Shown here: positions 40,950 to 49,602 of the stretch, in pieces
Numbering within the stretch: position 1 is the stretch's first letter
Layout: every line of letters starts with the position of its first letter
Source: Streptomyces viridochromogenes DSM 40736
GTDB taxonomy: Bacteria; Actinomycetota; Actinomycetes; Streptomycetales; Streptomycetaceae
Length of the DNA stretch: 64,000 bases
NCBI RefSeq assembly: GCF_000158955.1
Contig: NZ_GG657757.1
Coordinates: 6,255,705-6,319,704, forward strand
Direction of reading: 5' to 3'
Translations under genes and position numbers: made by a program
The notes under the pieces: model-generated
Database searches by the model: none
Seen by the model: only the letters and a program-made list of their open reading frames with translations
Told to the model about the DNA's origin: nothing

Positions 40950-42368
40950 GTGACCAGCACAGCGCAGGCACCCAGTTCAGGAGCCAGGACGGCTCACCCC
41001 GAGCATCTCGGGCACGTCATCTTCATCGCGGCGGCGGCCGCGATGGGCGGTTTCCTCTTCGGCTACGACAGTTCCGTGATCAACGGCGCCGTCGAGGCCA
41101 TCCGTGACCGCTACGACGTCGGCTCCGCGGCCCTCGCCCAGGTCATCGCCATCGCCCTCATCGGCTGCGCCGTCGGCGCAGCCACCGCCGGCCGGATAGC
41201 CGACCGCATCGGCCGCATCCGGTGCATGCAGATCGCCGCGGTCCTGTTCACCATCAGCGCCGTCGGCTCCGCGCTCCCCTTCGCCCTGTGGGACCTCGCC
41301 TTCTGGCGTGTCGTCGGCGGCTTCGCCATCGGCATGGCCTCGGTGATCGGCCCGGCCTACATCGCCGAGGTCGCCCCGCCCGCCTACCGCGGCCGGCTCG
41401 GCTCCTTCCAGCAGGCCGCGATCGTCATCGGCATCGCTGTGTCGCAGCTGGTCAACTGGGGTCTGCTGAACGCCGCCGACGGCGACCAGCGCGGCAAGCT
41501 GATGGGCCTTGAGGCCTGGCAGGTCATGCTCGGCGTCATGGTCGTCCCGGCCGTGCTGTACGGCCTGCTCTCCTTCGCGATCCCCGAGTCCCCGCGCTTC
41601 CTCATCTCCGTCGGCAAGCACGAGCGCGCCCGTGAGATCCTCACCGAGGTCGAGGGCAAGAAGGTCGACCTGGACGCCCGCGTCGCCGAGATCGAGGGCG
41701 CCATGAAGAGCGAGCACAGGTCGAGCTTCAAGGACCTGCTCGGCGGGAGCTTCTTCTTCAAGCCGATCGTCTGGGTCGGCATCGGCCTGTCGGTCTTCCA
41801 GCAGTTCGTCGGCATCAACGTCGCGTTCTACTACTCCTCGACGCTGTGGCAGTCGGTCGGCGTCGACCCGACGGACTCGTTCTTCTACTCCTTCACCACG
41901 TCGATCATCAACATCCTCGGCACCGTCATCGCGATGATCTTCGTCGACCGCGTCGGACGCCGGCCGCTCGCGATCATCGGCTCGGTCGGCATGGTCGTCG
42001 GCCTGGCCCTGGAGGCCTGGGCCTTCTCCCACCCCCTGGTCGACGGCACGCTGCCGGCCGCGCAGGGCTGGATCGCCCTGGTCGCCGCGCACGTCTTCGT
42101 CCTCTTCTTCGCCCTGTCCTGGGGCGTGGTGGTCTGGGTCATGCTCGGCGAGATGTTCCCCAACCGGATCCGCGCCGCCGCCCTGGGCGTGGCCGCCGCC
42201 GCGCAGTGGATCGCCAACTGGGCCATCACCGCGAGCTTCCCGTCGCTGGCCGACTGGAACCTCTCCGTGACCTACGTGATCTACACGGCGTTCGCCGCGC
42301 TCTCCATCCCGTTCGTCCTGAAGTTCGTCAAGGAGACGAAGGGCAAGGCCCTGGAGGAGATGGGCTGA
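40950..42368 (+). CDS. glcP: Glucose permease, major facilitator superfamily sugar porter
   Basis: This 472-residue protein has twelve predicted membrane segments and sugar-porter motifs: GGFLFGYDSSVINGAV in TM1, the loop motif ADRIGRIR, PESPRFLISVGKHERA after TM6, VDRVGRRPLA, and VKETKGKALEEMG at the C-terminus. QQFVGINVAFYYSS in TM7 is typical of glucose/H+ symporters. Streptomyces take up glucose by GlcP rather than a PTS, and this is the matching gene by similarity and position beside smc. GTG 40950 follows GAGGAG. There is a bidirectional terminator downstream. Confidence 0.93.
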   Translation: MTSTAQAPSSGARTAHPEHLGHVIFIAAAAAMGGFLFGYDSSVINGAVEAIRDRYDVGSAALAQVIAIALIGCAVGAATAGRIADRIGRIRCMQIAAVLFTISAVGSALPFALWDLAFWRVVGGFAIGMASVIGPAYIAEVAPPAYRGRLGSFQQAAIVIGIAVSQLVNWGLLNAADGDQRGKLMGLEAWQVMLGVMVVPAVLYGLLSFAIPESPRFLISVGKHERAREILTEVEGKKVDLDARVAEIEGAMKSEHRSSFKDLLGGSFFFKPIVWVGIGLSVFQQFVGINVAFYYSSTLWQSVGVDPTDSFFYSFTTSIINILGTVIAMIFVDRVGRRPLAIIGSVGMVVGLALEAWAFSHPLVDGTLPAAQGWIALVAAHVFVLFFALSWGVVVWVMLGEMFPNRIRAAALGVAAAAQWIANWAITASFPSLADWNLSVTYVIYTAFAALSIPFVLKFVKETKGKALEEMG

Positions 42369-42430
42369 GCCCGTCCCGCAGACTCGGGGGGAAGGGCCAA
42401 AGTCCCCGCTGCCCCTCTCCCCGTAACCCG

Positions 42431-42471
42431 CCGCCGCCCCGGTTCGGCCACTGCCCGAGCCGGGGCGGCGG
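42431..42471. terminator. Bidirectional terminator between glcP and the luciferase-like gene
   Basis: CCGCCGCCCCGG pairs with CCGGGGCGGCGG and the stem continues inward for five pairs including one G-T; the loop is about 7 nt. It separates convergent genes. Confidence 0.85.
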
Positions 42472-42480
42472 TCTGTCGTC

Positions 42481-43455
42481 TCACCCCCCGGCCAGCCGGG
42501 GCAGCACCCGCTCGCAGAACAGGTGCAGACTCCGCCACCCCTCGTCCAGCGGCATCCCGCCCGCCAGCGGATGCAGGACGAGGCTGTCCAGCCCCAGCTC
42601 CACGCACTGCTCCGGCGTGAGGATCCGGTACACGCCCTCCGCCCGCAGCTCCTCCACCGTCGTCGCGGCCGACTTCACCGCCGACCGCACCCCGCCCGAC
42701 TGCCAGGAGGCGTACGTCCGCGCCTCGTGCAGGAAGTGCTGCCCGTACTCCGCCCAGGTACGGTCCGGGTCCTCGGACACGTGCAGCAGCGGTGTCTCGG
42801 CGGCGGGCATCATCACCCAGCCCTCGGTGCCGTACTCGGCGAGCCGCTCCTTGTAGTACGCCTCCAGCTCCGGCAGGTGCGCGCTGGGGAAGAAGGGCAG
42901 TCCCAGCCGGGCGGCCCGGCGTGCGGCGGCCTTCGACGAGCCGCCGACCAGGAGTAGCGGATGCGGGTCGCTGTACGGGCGCGGGGTGATGCGGACCGTG
43001 CGGCCCCGGTAGGAGAAGGGCTCGCCCGTCCACGCCCGCAGCAGGGTCTCCAGCAGCTCGTCCTGGAGCCGCCCGCGCCGGGCGAAGTCCACACCGAACA
43101 GGTCGTACTCCTCGGGCCGGTACCCGATGCCGGCGACCGTCACCAGCCGGCCGCCGCTCAGCAGGTCCAGCACGGCGATCTCCTCGGCGAGCCGCAGCGG
43201 GTCGTGCAGCGGGCCGATGACCGCCGAGACGGTGACCGCGACACGCCGGGTCGCGCCGAAGACGGCCCCCGCGAAGACGAACGGCGACGGCAGCCAGTTG
43301 TTGCCGGCCCCGTGGTGCTCCTCCGTCTGCACGGTGCCGACGCCCCGGTCGTCGGCGTACGCGGCCATCTCCAGGGCCGTCCGGTAGCGGGCGGCGAGCT
43401 CGGCGGGGCCGGCCCCGGGAGCGACGAGGTTGAAGCGGGCGACCGTGACGGGCAT
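42481..43455 (-). CDS. Luciferase-like monooxygenase family oxidoreductase (FMN or F420)
   Basis: This 324-residue TIM-barrel protein has the family layout: FNLVAPGAGPAELAARYRTA, TEEHHGAGNNWLPSPFVFAG, HDPLRLAEEIAVLDLLSGGR, VAGIGYRPEEYDLFGVDFAR and RPYSDPHPLLLVGGSSKAAARRAAR. The pattern fits the F420/FMN-dependent LLM class, and the C-terminal EQCVELGLDSLVLHPLAGG supports that class. The substrate is unknown. Streptomyces make F420 and cofC is encoded at 12968-13606. Cofactor choice cannot be settled here. Confidence 0.88.
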   Translation of the reverse strand: MPVTVARFNLVAPGAGPAELAARYRTALEMAAYADDRGVGTVQTEEHHGAGNNWLPSPFVFAGAVFGATRRVAVTVSAVIGPLHDPLRLAEEIAVLDLLSGGRLVTVAGIGYRPEEYDLFGVDFARRGRLQDELLETLLRAWTGEPFSYRGRTVRITPRPYSDPHPLLLVGGSSKAAARRAARLGLPFFPSAHLPELEAYYKERLAEYGTEGWVMMPAAETPLLHVSEDPDRTWAEYGQHFLHEARTYASWQSGGVRSAVKSAATTVEELRAEGVYRILTPEQCVELGLDSLVLHPLAGGMPLDEGWRSLHLFCERVLPRLAGG

Positions 43456-43605
43456 GGGACGTCTCCCTTCGCCGGGCGGGTGTCCGGGGGACGTTAGCTG
43501 ACGACGCGTCAGACATCCAGGGGCGTGGAGATCCGACGGCCCTTGTCCCTGGAGGACGGCACAAGCAGGGTGACCCGGGGCCTCATGGCTGATACTGGAC
43601 GCGTT

Positions 43606-44805
43606 ATGGACATCGTCATCCTTGCTGTAGTCATCGCCGTGGTCGTGCTCGGAGCGCTCGGCGGGCTCATCGTCGGCAGCCGGCGCAGGAAGCAGCCGCC
43701 GCCGCCCCCGCCCACGACGCCCGACATCACCGCCCCACCGGCCGAGCCGCACGTCGGCGACGAGGCCGAGACGCCGCGGGAGGAACCGCGGCGCACGATA
43801 GAGGAGGTGGATCTCCCGGGCGGCTCGGCTCCCGTCACCGTCGAGGAACCGCCCACCGAAGCTCCCGAGATCGAGATCCCGGAACCCACCGAGGGCCGCC
43901 TGGTCCGGCTGCGTGCCCGGCTCTCCCGCTCGCAGAACGCCCTCGGCAAGGGCCTGCTCACGCTGCTGTCGCGCGAGCACCTCGACGAGGACACCTGGGA
44001 GGAGATCGAGGACACGCTGCTCACCGCCGACGTCGGCGTGCAGCCCACCCAGGAACTGGTCGAGCGCCTGCGCGAGCGGGTGAAGGTACTCGGCACCCGC
44101 ACCCCCGAGGAGCTGCGCACCCTGCTGCGCGAGGAGCTCGTCACGCTGGTCGGCCGGGACATGGACCGTACGGTCAAGACCGAGCCGGAGGGCCGGGGGC
44201 CCGGCATTGTCATGGTCGTCGGCGTCAACGGCACCGGCAAGACCACCACCACCGGCAAGCTGGCCCGCGTCCTGGTGGCCGACGGCCAGAGCGTGGTCCT
44301 CGGCGCGGCCGACACCTTCCGGGCCGCCGCCGCAGACCAGCTCCAGACCTGGGGCGAGCGGGTCGGCGCCCACACCGTGCGCGGACCGGAGGCCGGCGAC
44401 CCGGCCTCGGTCGCCTTCGACGCGGTCAAGGAGGGCAAGGAGACGGGCGCGAACGTCGTGCTCATCGACACCGCCGGCCGCCTGCACACCAAGACCGGTC
44501 TCATGGACGAGCTCGGCAAGGTCAAGCGGGTCGTGGAGAAGCAGGCCCCGGTGGACGAGGTGCTGCTCGTCCTCGACGCCACCACCGGCCAGAACGGCCT
44601 GGTCCAGGCGCGGGTCTTCGCCGAGGTCGTGGACATCACCGGCATCGTGCTCACCAAGCTGGACGGCACGGCCAAGGGCGGCATCGTGGTCGCGGTCCAG
44701 CGCGAGCTGGGCGTGCCGGTCAAGCTGGTCGGGCTCGGCGAGGGCGCGGACGACCTGGCGCCGTTCGAGCCGGAGGCGTTCGTTGACGCCCTTATCGGGG
44801 AGTGA
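43606..44805 (+). CDS. ftsY: Signal recognition particle receptor FtsY
   Basis: This 399-residue protein has an N-terminal membrane segment (MDIVILAVVIAVVVLGALGG), an actinobacterial feature, then a Pro/Glu-rich acidic linker (~30-115), an NX helical domain, and the SRP-GTPase with G1 GVNGTGKTTTTGKLA, ADTFRAAAADQL insertion box, DTAGRLHTKTGLM and TKLDGTAKGG. It docks SRP (Ffh, encoded at 52134) to the membrane. GATACT lies 10 bp before ATG 43606, so the mRNA may be leaderless. Confidence 0.97.
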   Translation: MDIVILAVVIAVVVLGALGGLIVGSRRRKQPPPPPPTTPDITAPPAEPHVGDEAETPREEPRRTIEEVDLPGGSAPVTVEEPPTEAPEIEIPEPTEGRLVRLRARLSRSQNALGKGLLTLLSREHLDEDTWEEIEDTLLTADVGVQPTQELVERLRERVKVLGTRTPEELRTLLREELVTLVGRDMDRTVKTEPEGRGPGIVMVVGVNGTGKTTTTGKLARVLVADGQSVVLGAADTFRAAAADQLQTWGERVGAHTVRGPEAGDPASVAFDAVKEGKETGANVVLIDTAGRLHTKTGLMDELGKVKRVVEKQAPVDEVLLVLDATTGQNGLVQARVFAEVVDITGIVLTKLDGTAKGGIVVAVQRELGVPVKLVGLGEGADDLAPFEPEAFVDALIGE

Positions 44806-44852
44806 GCTCCGGAGACCGCCGCTGTACCACCCCCGCACATCCGGACATGCCG

Positions 44853-44885
44853 GTGCCCGCCCCGAGACCTGCTCGGGGCGGGCAC
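44853..44885. terminator. Bidirectional terminator between ftsY and the prim-pol gene
   Basis: A perfect 14-bp stem GTGCCCGCCCCGAG with its complement and a 5-nt loop. Confidence 0.88.
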
Positions 44886-44910
44886 TTCGCTGTGTACGAA
44901 CGCCTCCCGG

Positions 44911-45576
44911 CTAGGCCCGGGACCGGTGTGCGACGTACGCCAGCGTGCCCAGCACCAGACGGGCCTCCGGTGGCCTGGACGCCGAGTCCAGGGCGGGGGA
45001 GCGCAGCCAGCGCACCGGGCCGAGGCCGCCCCGGTCCGAGGGCGGTGCCGTGATGTGCGTGCCGGGGCCGAGGCCGCGCAGGTCGAGGGCGGCCGGGTCG
45101 TCCCAGCCCATGCGGTAGAGCAGACCGGGCAGGTCGGCGGCGGCGCCGGGGGCGACGAAGAAGTGGGCTCGGCCGTCCGGGGTCGCGGCGACCGGGCCGA
45201 CCGGCAGGCCCATGCGCTCAAGCCGGGCCAGGGCGCGGCACCCGGCGGGCTCGGCCACCTCGATGACGTCGAACGCCCGCCCGACCGGCAGCATCACCGA
45301 GGCGCCGGGGTACTCGCCCCAGGCCTCGGTCACGTCGTCCAGCATCGCCCCGGCACGGATTACCGGCGCGAAGTCCAGCGGATGCGCGCCCGGCGCCGGG
45401 CAGTCGCGGTGGCCGCAGGAACAGGCGCCCCCCGAGGCCCGGGCGCCCGGCACCACGTCCCAGCCCCACAGGCCGGTGTACTCGGCCACGGCGGTGCCGT
45501 CCGACGTGCGGCCGCGACGGCGCGAGCCGGTCCGGATGTCGCGCATGCCCCGGCTGATGCCGATCGTGAAGCCCAT
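44911..45576 (-). CDS. Bifunctional DNA primase/polymerase-domain protein
   Basis: This 221-residue protein matches the prim-pol N-terminal domain layout seen in many Streptomyces proteins: EYTGLWGWDVVPGARAS, a zinc-like CSCGHRDCPAPGAHPLDF, then SVMLPVGRAFDVIEVAEPAG and LGPGTHITAPPSDRGG. No helicase domain is fused. The chromosomal context beside ftsY and nsdA and the normal codon use argue against a phage or plasmid origin. ATG 45576 has GGAGGGG just upstream. The classical catalytic Asp-x-Asp is not obvious, so enzymatic activity is doubtful. Confidence 0.75.
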   Translation of the reverse strand: MGFTIGISRGMRDIRTGSRRRGRTSDGTAVAEYTGLWGWDVVPGARASGGACSCGHRDCPAPGAHPLDFAPVIRAGAMLDDVTEAWGEYPGASVMLPVGRAFDVIEVAEPAGCRALARLERMGLPVGPVAATPDGRAHFFVAPGAAADLPGLLYRMGWDDPAALDLRGLGPGTHITAPPSDRGGLGPVRWLRSPALDSASRPPEARLVLGTLAYVAHRSRA

Positions 45577-46021
45577 GCCCCCTCCAACGGGTCCCACGCA
45601 CCGGCGGTTACGCAGCGGACGCGATGCGTGACTCTCTGTTTCCGCCTTCCCAGCGGTGGTCGGTTCACTCAGCGCCCGGAAGTTCCCAGGGTGGTGCGCC
45701 CGGCGACACGCGCCCCGGACTGCATCGCTGCACCCGCCCCTGGTTGTTCTGTGTCAAGTGAATCGTGCGGAGCCGTACATGAGTTCATTCGAAGGGGTGG
45801 CGAATGGTGGCGTTTCCGTGTGAGCCGTGGCTGGACGGGTGATCGTAGGATTACTTTGTGTGCACGAGTCCTGGGGGCACATGCGCTCATGGGTATGCCG
45901 GAGGCAAGTCGGTATTCCGTTCGAAGGGTGACAAGGACCGGACGGACGGCAGTGCGAACCGGCATGCTGATAGGGCTTGGCGCACTCGGCGGCAAGTGGT
46001 CTCAGGGATGGGGGCGTTCCA
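45577..46021. other. nsdA upstream region, about 445 bp
   Basis: This divergent spacer serves the prim-pol gene (minus) and nsdA (plus). It is AT-richer around 45740-45870 (for example TAGGATTACTTTGTGTG). No coding frame with Streptomyces third-position bias is visible. It probably carries the nsdA promoter and long leader; no site can be pinned down. Confidence 0.45.
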
Positions 46022-47521
46022 GTGAGCGGCAACGGCGGAAGCGGGACGAACGCTGCACACGCGACGCACGCTGACAAGCGCCCCAACGAGCTGCTCACCT
46101 CCTGGTTCGTACGCAGTGGATGGTCCAAGGGCGAGCTCGCCCGCCAGGTGAACCGCCGGGCCCGCCAGCTGGGCGCCAACCACATCTCCACGGACACCTC
46201 GCGCGTGCGCCGCTGGCTCGACGGCGAGAACCCCCGCGAGCCGATCCCCAAGATCCTTTCCGAGTTGTTCTCGGAGCGCTTCGGCGTCGTCGTCTCCGTC
46301 GAGGACCTGGGGCTGCGCAGCGCACGCCAGTCACCCTCCGCGACCGGCGTCGACCTGCCGTGGACGGGCCCGCAGACCGTGGCCCACCTCAGCGAGTTCT
46401 CGCGCAGCGACCTGATGCTGGCGCGGCGCGGCTTCCTCGGGAGCTCGCTGGCCCTGTCCGCGGGCCCGGCCCTCATCGAGCCCATGCAGCGCTGGCTCGT
46501 GCCCTCCCCGTCGGCCCCGCGGCCGGAGCCCGAGCCCGCGGCCGGCTCCTCCGGGCGCGCCCGCGGCCGGCTCTCCAAGCCGGAGCTGGACCTCCTGGAG
46601 TCCACGACGGTGATGTTCCGGCAGTGGGACGCACAGTGCGGCGGCGGCCTGCGCCGCAAGGCGGTCGTCGGCCAGTTGCACGAGGTGACGGACCTGCTCC
46701 AGGAGCCCCAGCCCGAGGCCACCACCCGAAGGCTGTTCAAGGTCGCCGCCGAACTCGCCGAGCTGGCCGGCTGGATGTCGTACGACGTCGGGCTCCAGCC
46801 GACGGCCCAGAAGTACTTCGTCCTCGCGCTGCACGCCGCCAAGGAGGCCGGCGACCGGCCCCTCGGCTCCTACGTGCTCTCCAGCATGAGCCGCCAGATG
46901 ATCCACCTCGGCCGCCCCGACGACGCGCTGGAGCTGATCCACCTCGCGCAGTACGGCAGCCGGGACTGCGCGAGCCCGCGCACCCAGTCGATGCTGTATG
47001 CGATGGAGGCCCGCGCCTACGCCAACATGGGCCAGCCCGGCAAGTGCAAGCGGGCGGTCCGGATGGCCGAGGACACCTTCTCCGACGCCGACGAATGGGA
47101 CGAGCCGGACCCCGACTGGATCCGCTTCTTCTCCGAGGCCGAGCTGTACGGCGAGAACTCGCACTCGTACCGCGACCTGGCCTACGTCGCCGGCCGCAGC
47201 CCCACCTACGCCTCGCTGGCCGAGCCCCTGATGAAGCGGGCCGTGAAGCTCTTCGCCGAGGACGGCGAGCACCAGCGGTCCTACGCGCTGAACCTGATCG
47301 GCATGGCCACCGTGCACCTCCTCCAGCGCGAGCCCGAGCAGAGCACGGTCTTCGCCACCGACGCCATGCAGGTCGCCAAGAAGGTCCGCTCCGAGCGGGT
47401 CAACACCCGTATCCGAAAGACCGTCGACACCGCCGCGCGCGACTTCGGCGACCTAGGCGAAGTCGTCGACCTCACCGAGCGGCTCGCCGCCGAGCTGCCC
47501 GAGACCGCAGAGGCGGTCTGA
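46022..47521 (+). CDS. nsdA: NsdA-type negative regulator of sporulation and antibiotic production
   Basis: This 499-residue cytosolic protein from GTG 46022 begins MSGNGGSGTNAAHATHAD. The N-terminal third contains an Xre-like helical segment (WSKGELARQVNRRARQLGAN ... DTSRVRRWLDGENPREP). A TPR-type helical region fills the C-terminal two thirds (VLALHAAKEAGDRPLGSYVL, RAYANMGQPGKCKRAVRMAE). A hydrophobic SLALSAGPAL stretch lies at ~145. In S. coelicolor the homologue at the same locus (before amtB) represses differentiation and antibiotic production. The upstream in-frame start at 45977 is less likely. Confidence 0.93.
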   Translation: MSGNGGSGTNAAHATHADKRPNELLTSWFVRSGWSKGELARQVNRRARQLGANHISTDTSRVRRWLDGENPREPIPKILSELFSERFGVVVSVEDLGLRSARQSPSATGVDLPWTGPQTVAHLSEFSRSDLMLARRGFLGSSLALSAGPALIEPMQRWLVPSPSAPRPEPEPAAGSSGRARGRLSKPELDLLESTTVMFRQWDAQCGGGLRRKAVVGQLHEVTDLLQEPQPEATTRRLFKVAAELAELAGWMSYDVGLQPTAQKYFVLALHAAKEAGDRPLGSYVLSSMSRQMIHLGRPDDALELIHLAQYGSRDCASPRTQSMLYAMEARAYANMGQPGKCKRAVRMAEDTFSDADEWDEPDPDWIRFFSEAELYGENSHSYRDLAYVAGRSPTYASLAEPLMKRAVKLFAEDGEHQRSYALNLIGMATVHLLQREPEQSTVFATDAMQVAKKVRSERVNTRIRKTVDTAARDFGDLGEVVDLTERLAAELPETAEAV

Positions 47522-47557
47522 CCCACCGCCTGAGACCCGCCCGCACCCCTGAACCCC

Positions 47558-47630
47558 GGCCGCGGCCGGCCCTCCCGAACTGCCCGACTCGGCTCCCCCA
47601 TGCCAGGTCATCGGAAGGCCGGCCGCGGTC
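47558..47630 (+). terminator. Large inverted repeat after nsdA
   Basis: GGCCGCGGCCGGCC (47558-47571) and GGCCGGCCGCGGTC (47617-47630) are complementary with one wobble, separated by 45 nt, 36 bp after the nsdA stop. It may act as a terminator. Confidence 0.4.
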
Positions 47631-47716
47631 GGCCTGTGCCTGCCCGAGGGGCGCGCGAGCCAAGGTTGCGCCACGATAACGATCGGCGCACCCGCAATCC
47701 GGCAGTTCATCGACGC

Positions 47717-47752
47717 GTAACACAGCGGGCGCCTTCGTCACGGCGGCGAAAC
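47717..47752. promoter_or_regulatory. GlnR-type box upstream of amtB
   Basis: GTCAC-N6-GAAAC (47737-47752) matches the GlnR half-box gTnAC-n6-GaAAC exactly, and a second a-site GTAAC sits 20 bp upstream (47717-47721). Another GAAAC occurs near 47769. It lies 120-160 bp before the amtB start, as expected for nitrogen-controlled amtB-glnK-glnD. Confidence 0.7.
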
Positions 47753-47873
47753 AGCGAGGGGCGTCGATCGAAACCGCGCTGCGCCAATCTCGTGGCGCAT
47801 AACCGGCCCATCCCTCAATCCGCTCGATGAGGCTTCGCCCGCACGGGGCCGTACCAACGACGAGGAGACGCCG

Positions 47874-49217
47874 ATGGCACCAGCCATCACCCTTGCCGCA
47901 GAAGCACCCAAGCTGTCTGCCGCCAACACAGGGTTCATGCTCATCTGTTCCGCCCTGGTGATGCTCATGACCCCGGGCCTGGCCTTCTTCTACGGAGGCA
48001 TGGTCCGCGTCAAGAGCACCCTGAACATGCTGATGATGAGCTTCATCAGCCTCGGGATCGTCACCATCCTGTGGGTGATGTTCGGCTTCTCCATGGCCTT
48101 CGGCACCGACTCCGGCAGCTTCATCGGCTGGAACTCGGACTGGGTCGGCCTCACCGGGGTCGACAAGGGGGAGCTGTGGGGTACGTACAACATCCCGCTC
48201 CTGGCCTTCATGGTCTTCCAGCTGATGTTCGCGATCATCACGCCCGCCCTGATCAGCGGTGCCCTCGCGGACCGTGTGAAGTTCTCCGCCTGGGCGCTGT
48301 TCATCACACTGTGGGCCACGATCGTCTACTTCCCCGTCGCCCACTGGGTCTGGGGTGAGGGCGGCTGGGCCTTCGACCTGGGCGTGATCGACTTCGCCGG
48401 TGGTACGGCGGTCCACATCAACGCCGGTGCCGCGGCGCTCGGCGTGATCCTCGTCATCGGCAAGCGGGTCGGCTTCAAGCGGGACCCGATGCGTCCGCAC
48501 AGCCTCCCGCTGGTCATGCTCGGCGCCGGTCTGCTGTGGTTCGGCTGGTTCGGCTTCAACGCCGGATCGTGGCTCGGCAACGACGACGGCGTCGGCACCC
48601 TGATGTTCGTCAACACGCAGGTCGCCACCGCCGCCGCCATGCTGGCCTGGCTCGCCTACGAGAAGATCCGCCACGGCGCGTTCACCACGCTGGGCGCCGC
48701 CTCCGGCGCGGTCGCCGGTCTGGTCGCCATCACCCCGGCCGGTGGCTCGGTCACCCCGATGGGCGCGATCGCCGTCGGCGCCATCGCCGGTGTCCTGTGC
48801 GCCATGGCCGTCGGCCTGAAGTACAAGTTCGGCTACGACGACTCGCTCGACGTCGTCGGCGTCCACCTCGTCGGCGGCATCGCCGGCTCCCTGCTCATCG
48901 GCTTCTTCGCCAGCGGCAAGGGCCAGTCCGAGGCCACGGGCGTGTTCTACGGGAACCACAGCTTCGACCAGCTGTGGAAGCAGCTCGCCGGTGTCGGCGG
49001 TGTGCTCGCCTACTCGCTGATCGTCTCCGCGATCCTCGCCTTCGCCCTCGACAAGACCATCGGCATGCGGGTCCCCGAGGACGACGAGGTCGCCGGCATC
49101 GACCAGGCCGAGCACGCCGAGACCGCATACGACTTCAGCGGCGCCGGTGGCGGTGCCGCCAAGACCGCCGTCACGGCCCCGGTCGCCGCCGTCGCGAGCA
49201 AGAAGGTGGACGCATGA
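47874..49217 (+). CDS. amtB: Ammonium transporter
   Basis: This 447-residue Amt/Rh-family channel has eleven membrane segments. Signature sequences are complete: LMTPGLAFFYGGMVRVKSTL, the twin-His pore region DFAGGTAVHINAGAAALG and later VVGVHLVGGIAGSLL, and WFGWFGFNAGSWLG. The C-terminal tail is Ala-rich. The first gene of amtB-glnK-glnD, it overlaps glnK by 4 bp; GlnR probably activates it under nitrogen limitation via the upstream box. Confidence 0.98.
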   Translation: MAPAITLAAEAPKLSAANTGFMLICSALVMLMTPGLAFFYGGMVRVKSTLNMLMMSFISLGIVTILWVMFGFSMAFGTDSGSFIGWNSDWVGLTGVDKGELWGTYNIPLLAFMVFQLMFAIITPALISGALADRVKFSAWALFITLWATIVYFPVAHWVWGEGGWAFDLGVIDFAGGTAVHINAGAAALGVILVIGKRVGFKRDPMRPHSLPLVMLGAGLLWFGWFGFNAGSWLGNDDGVGTLMFVNTQVATAAAMLAWLAYEKIRHGAFTTLGAASGAVAGLVAITPAGGSVTPMGAIAVGAIAGVLCAMAVGLKYKFGYDDSLDVVGVHLVGGIAGSLLIGFFASGKGQSEATGVFYGNHSFDQLWKQLAGVGGVLAYSLIVSAILAFALDKTIGMRVPEDDEVAGIDQAEHAETAYDFSGAGGGAAKTAVTAPVAAVASKKVDA

Positions 49218-49552
49218 AGCTCATCACCGCCGTCGTGAAGCCGCACCGGCTCGACGAGATCAAGGAGGCCCTCCAGGCCTTCGGGGTACACGGCCTGACG
49301 GTCACCGAGGCCAGCGGCTACGGTCGTCAGAGGGGCCACACCGAGGTCTACCGCGGTGCCGAGTACACCGTCGACCTGGTCCCCAAGATCCGCATCGAGG
49401 TCCTGGTCGAGGACGACGACGCCGAGCAGCTGATCGACGTCGTGGTCAAGGCCGCCCGCACCGGCAAGATCGGTGACGGCAAGGTCTGGTCCATCCCGGT
49501 CGACACGGCCGTCCGGGTCCGGACCGGCGAGCGCGGCCCCGACGCGCTCTGA
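49214..49552 (+). CDS. glnK: Nitrogen regulatory PII protein GlnK
   Basis: This 112-residue PII trimer subunit includes MKLITAVVKPHRLDEIKEAL, the T-loop EASGYGRQRGHTEVYRGAEY with modifiable Tyr51, the B-loop KAARTGKIGDGKV and C-loop. In Streptomyces Tyr51 is adenylylated by GlnD rather than uridylylated. Coupled to amtB (ATGA overlap), which it gates by docking the T-loop. Confidence 0.98.
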   Translation: MKLITAVVKPHRLDEIKEALQAFGVHGLTVTEASGYGRQRGHTEVYRGAEYTVDLVPKIRIEVLVEDDDAEQLIDVVVKAARTGKIGDGKVWSIPVDTAVRVRTGERGPDAL

Positions 49553-49571
49553 GGGTCCTTGCAAGGACCTC
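49552..49571 (+). other. Small palindrome between glnK and glnD
   Basis: GGTCCTTGCAAGGACC is a 16-bp perfect palindrome in the 50-bp gap. It might attenuate read-through into glnD or be a processing site. Confidence 0.35.
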
Positions 49572-49602
49572 TGAGGCAGGCAGACAGAACAGGAGTCGCC
49601 GG

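Larger units (their letters stand above)
47522..47873. other. Control region between nsdA and amtB, about 350 bp
   Basis: It holds the nsdA inverted repeat, the GlnR-like box and the amtB ribosome site (GAGGAG about 9 bp before ATG). No coding frame is seen. Confidence 0.6.
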
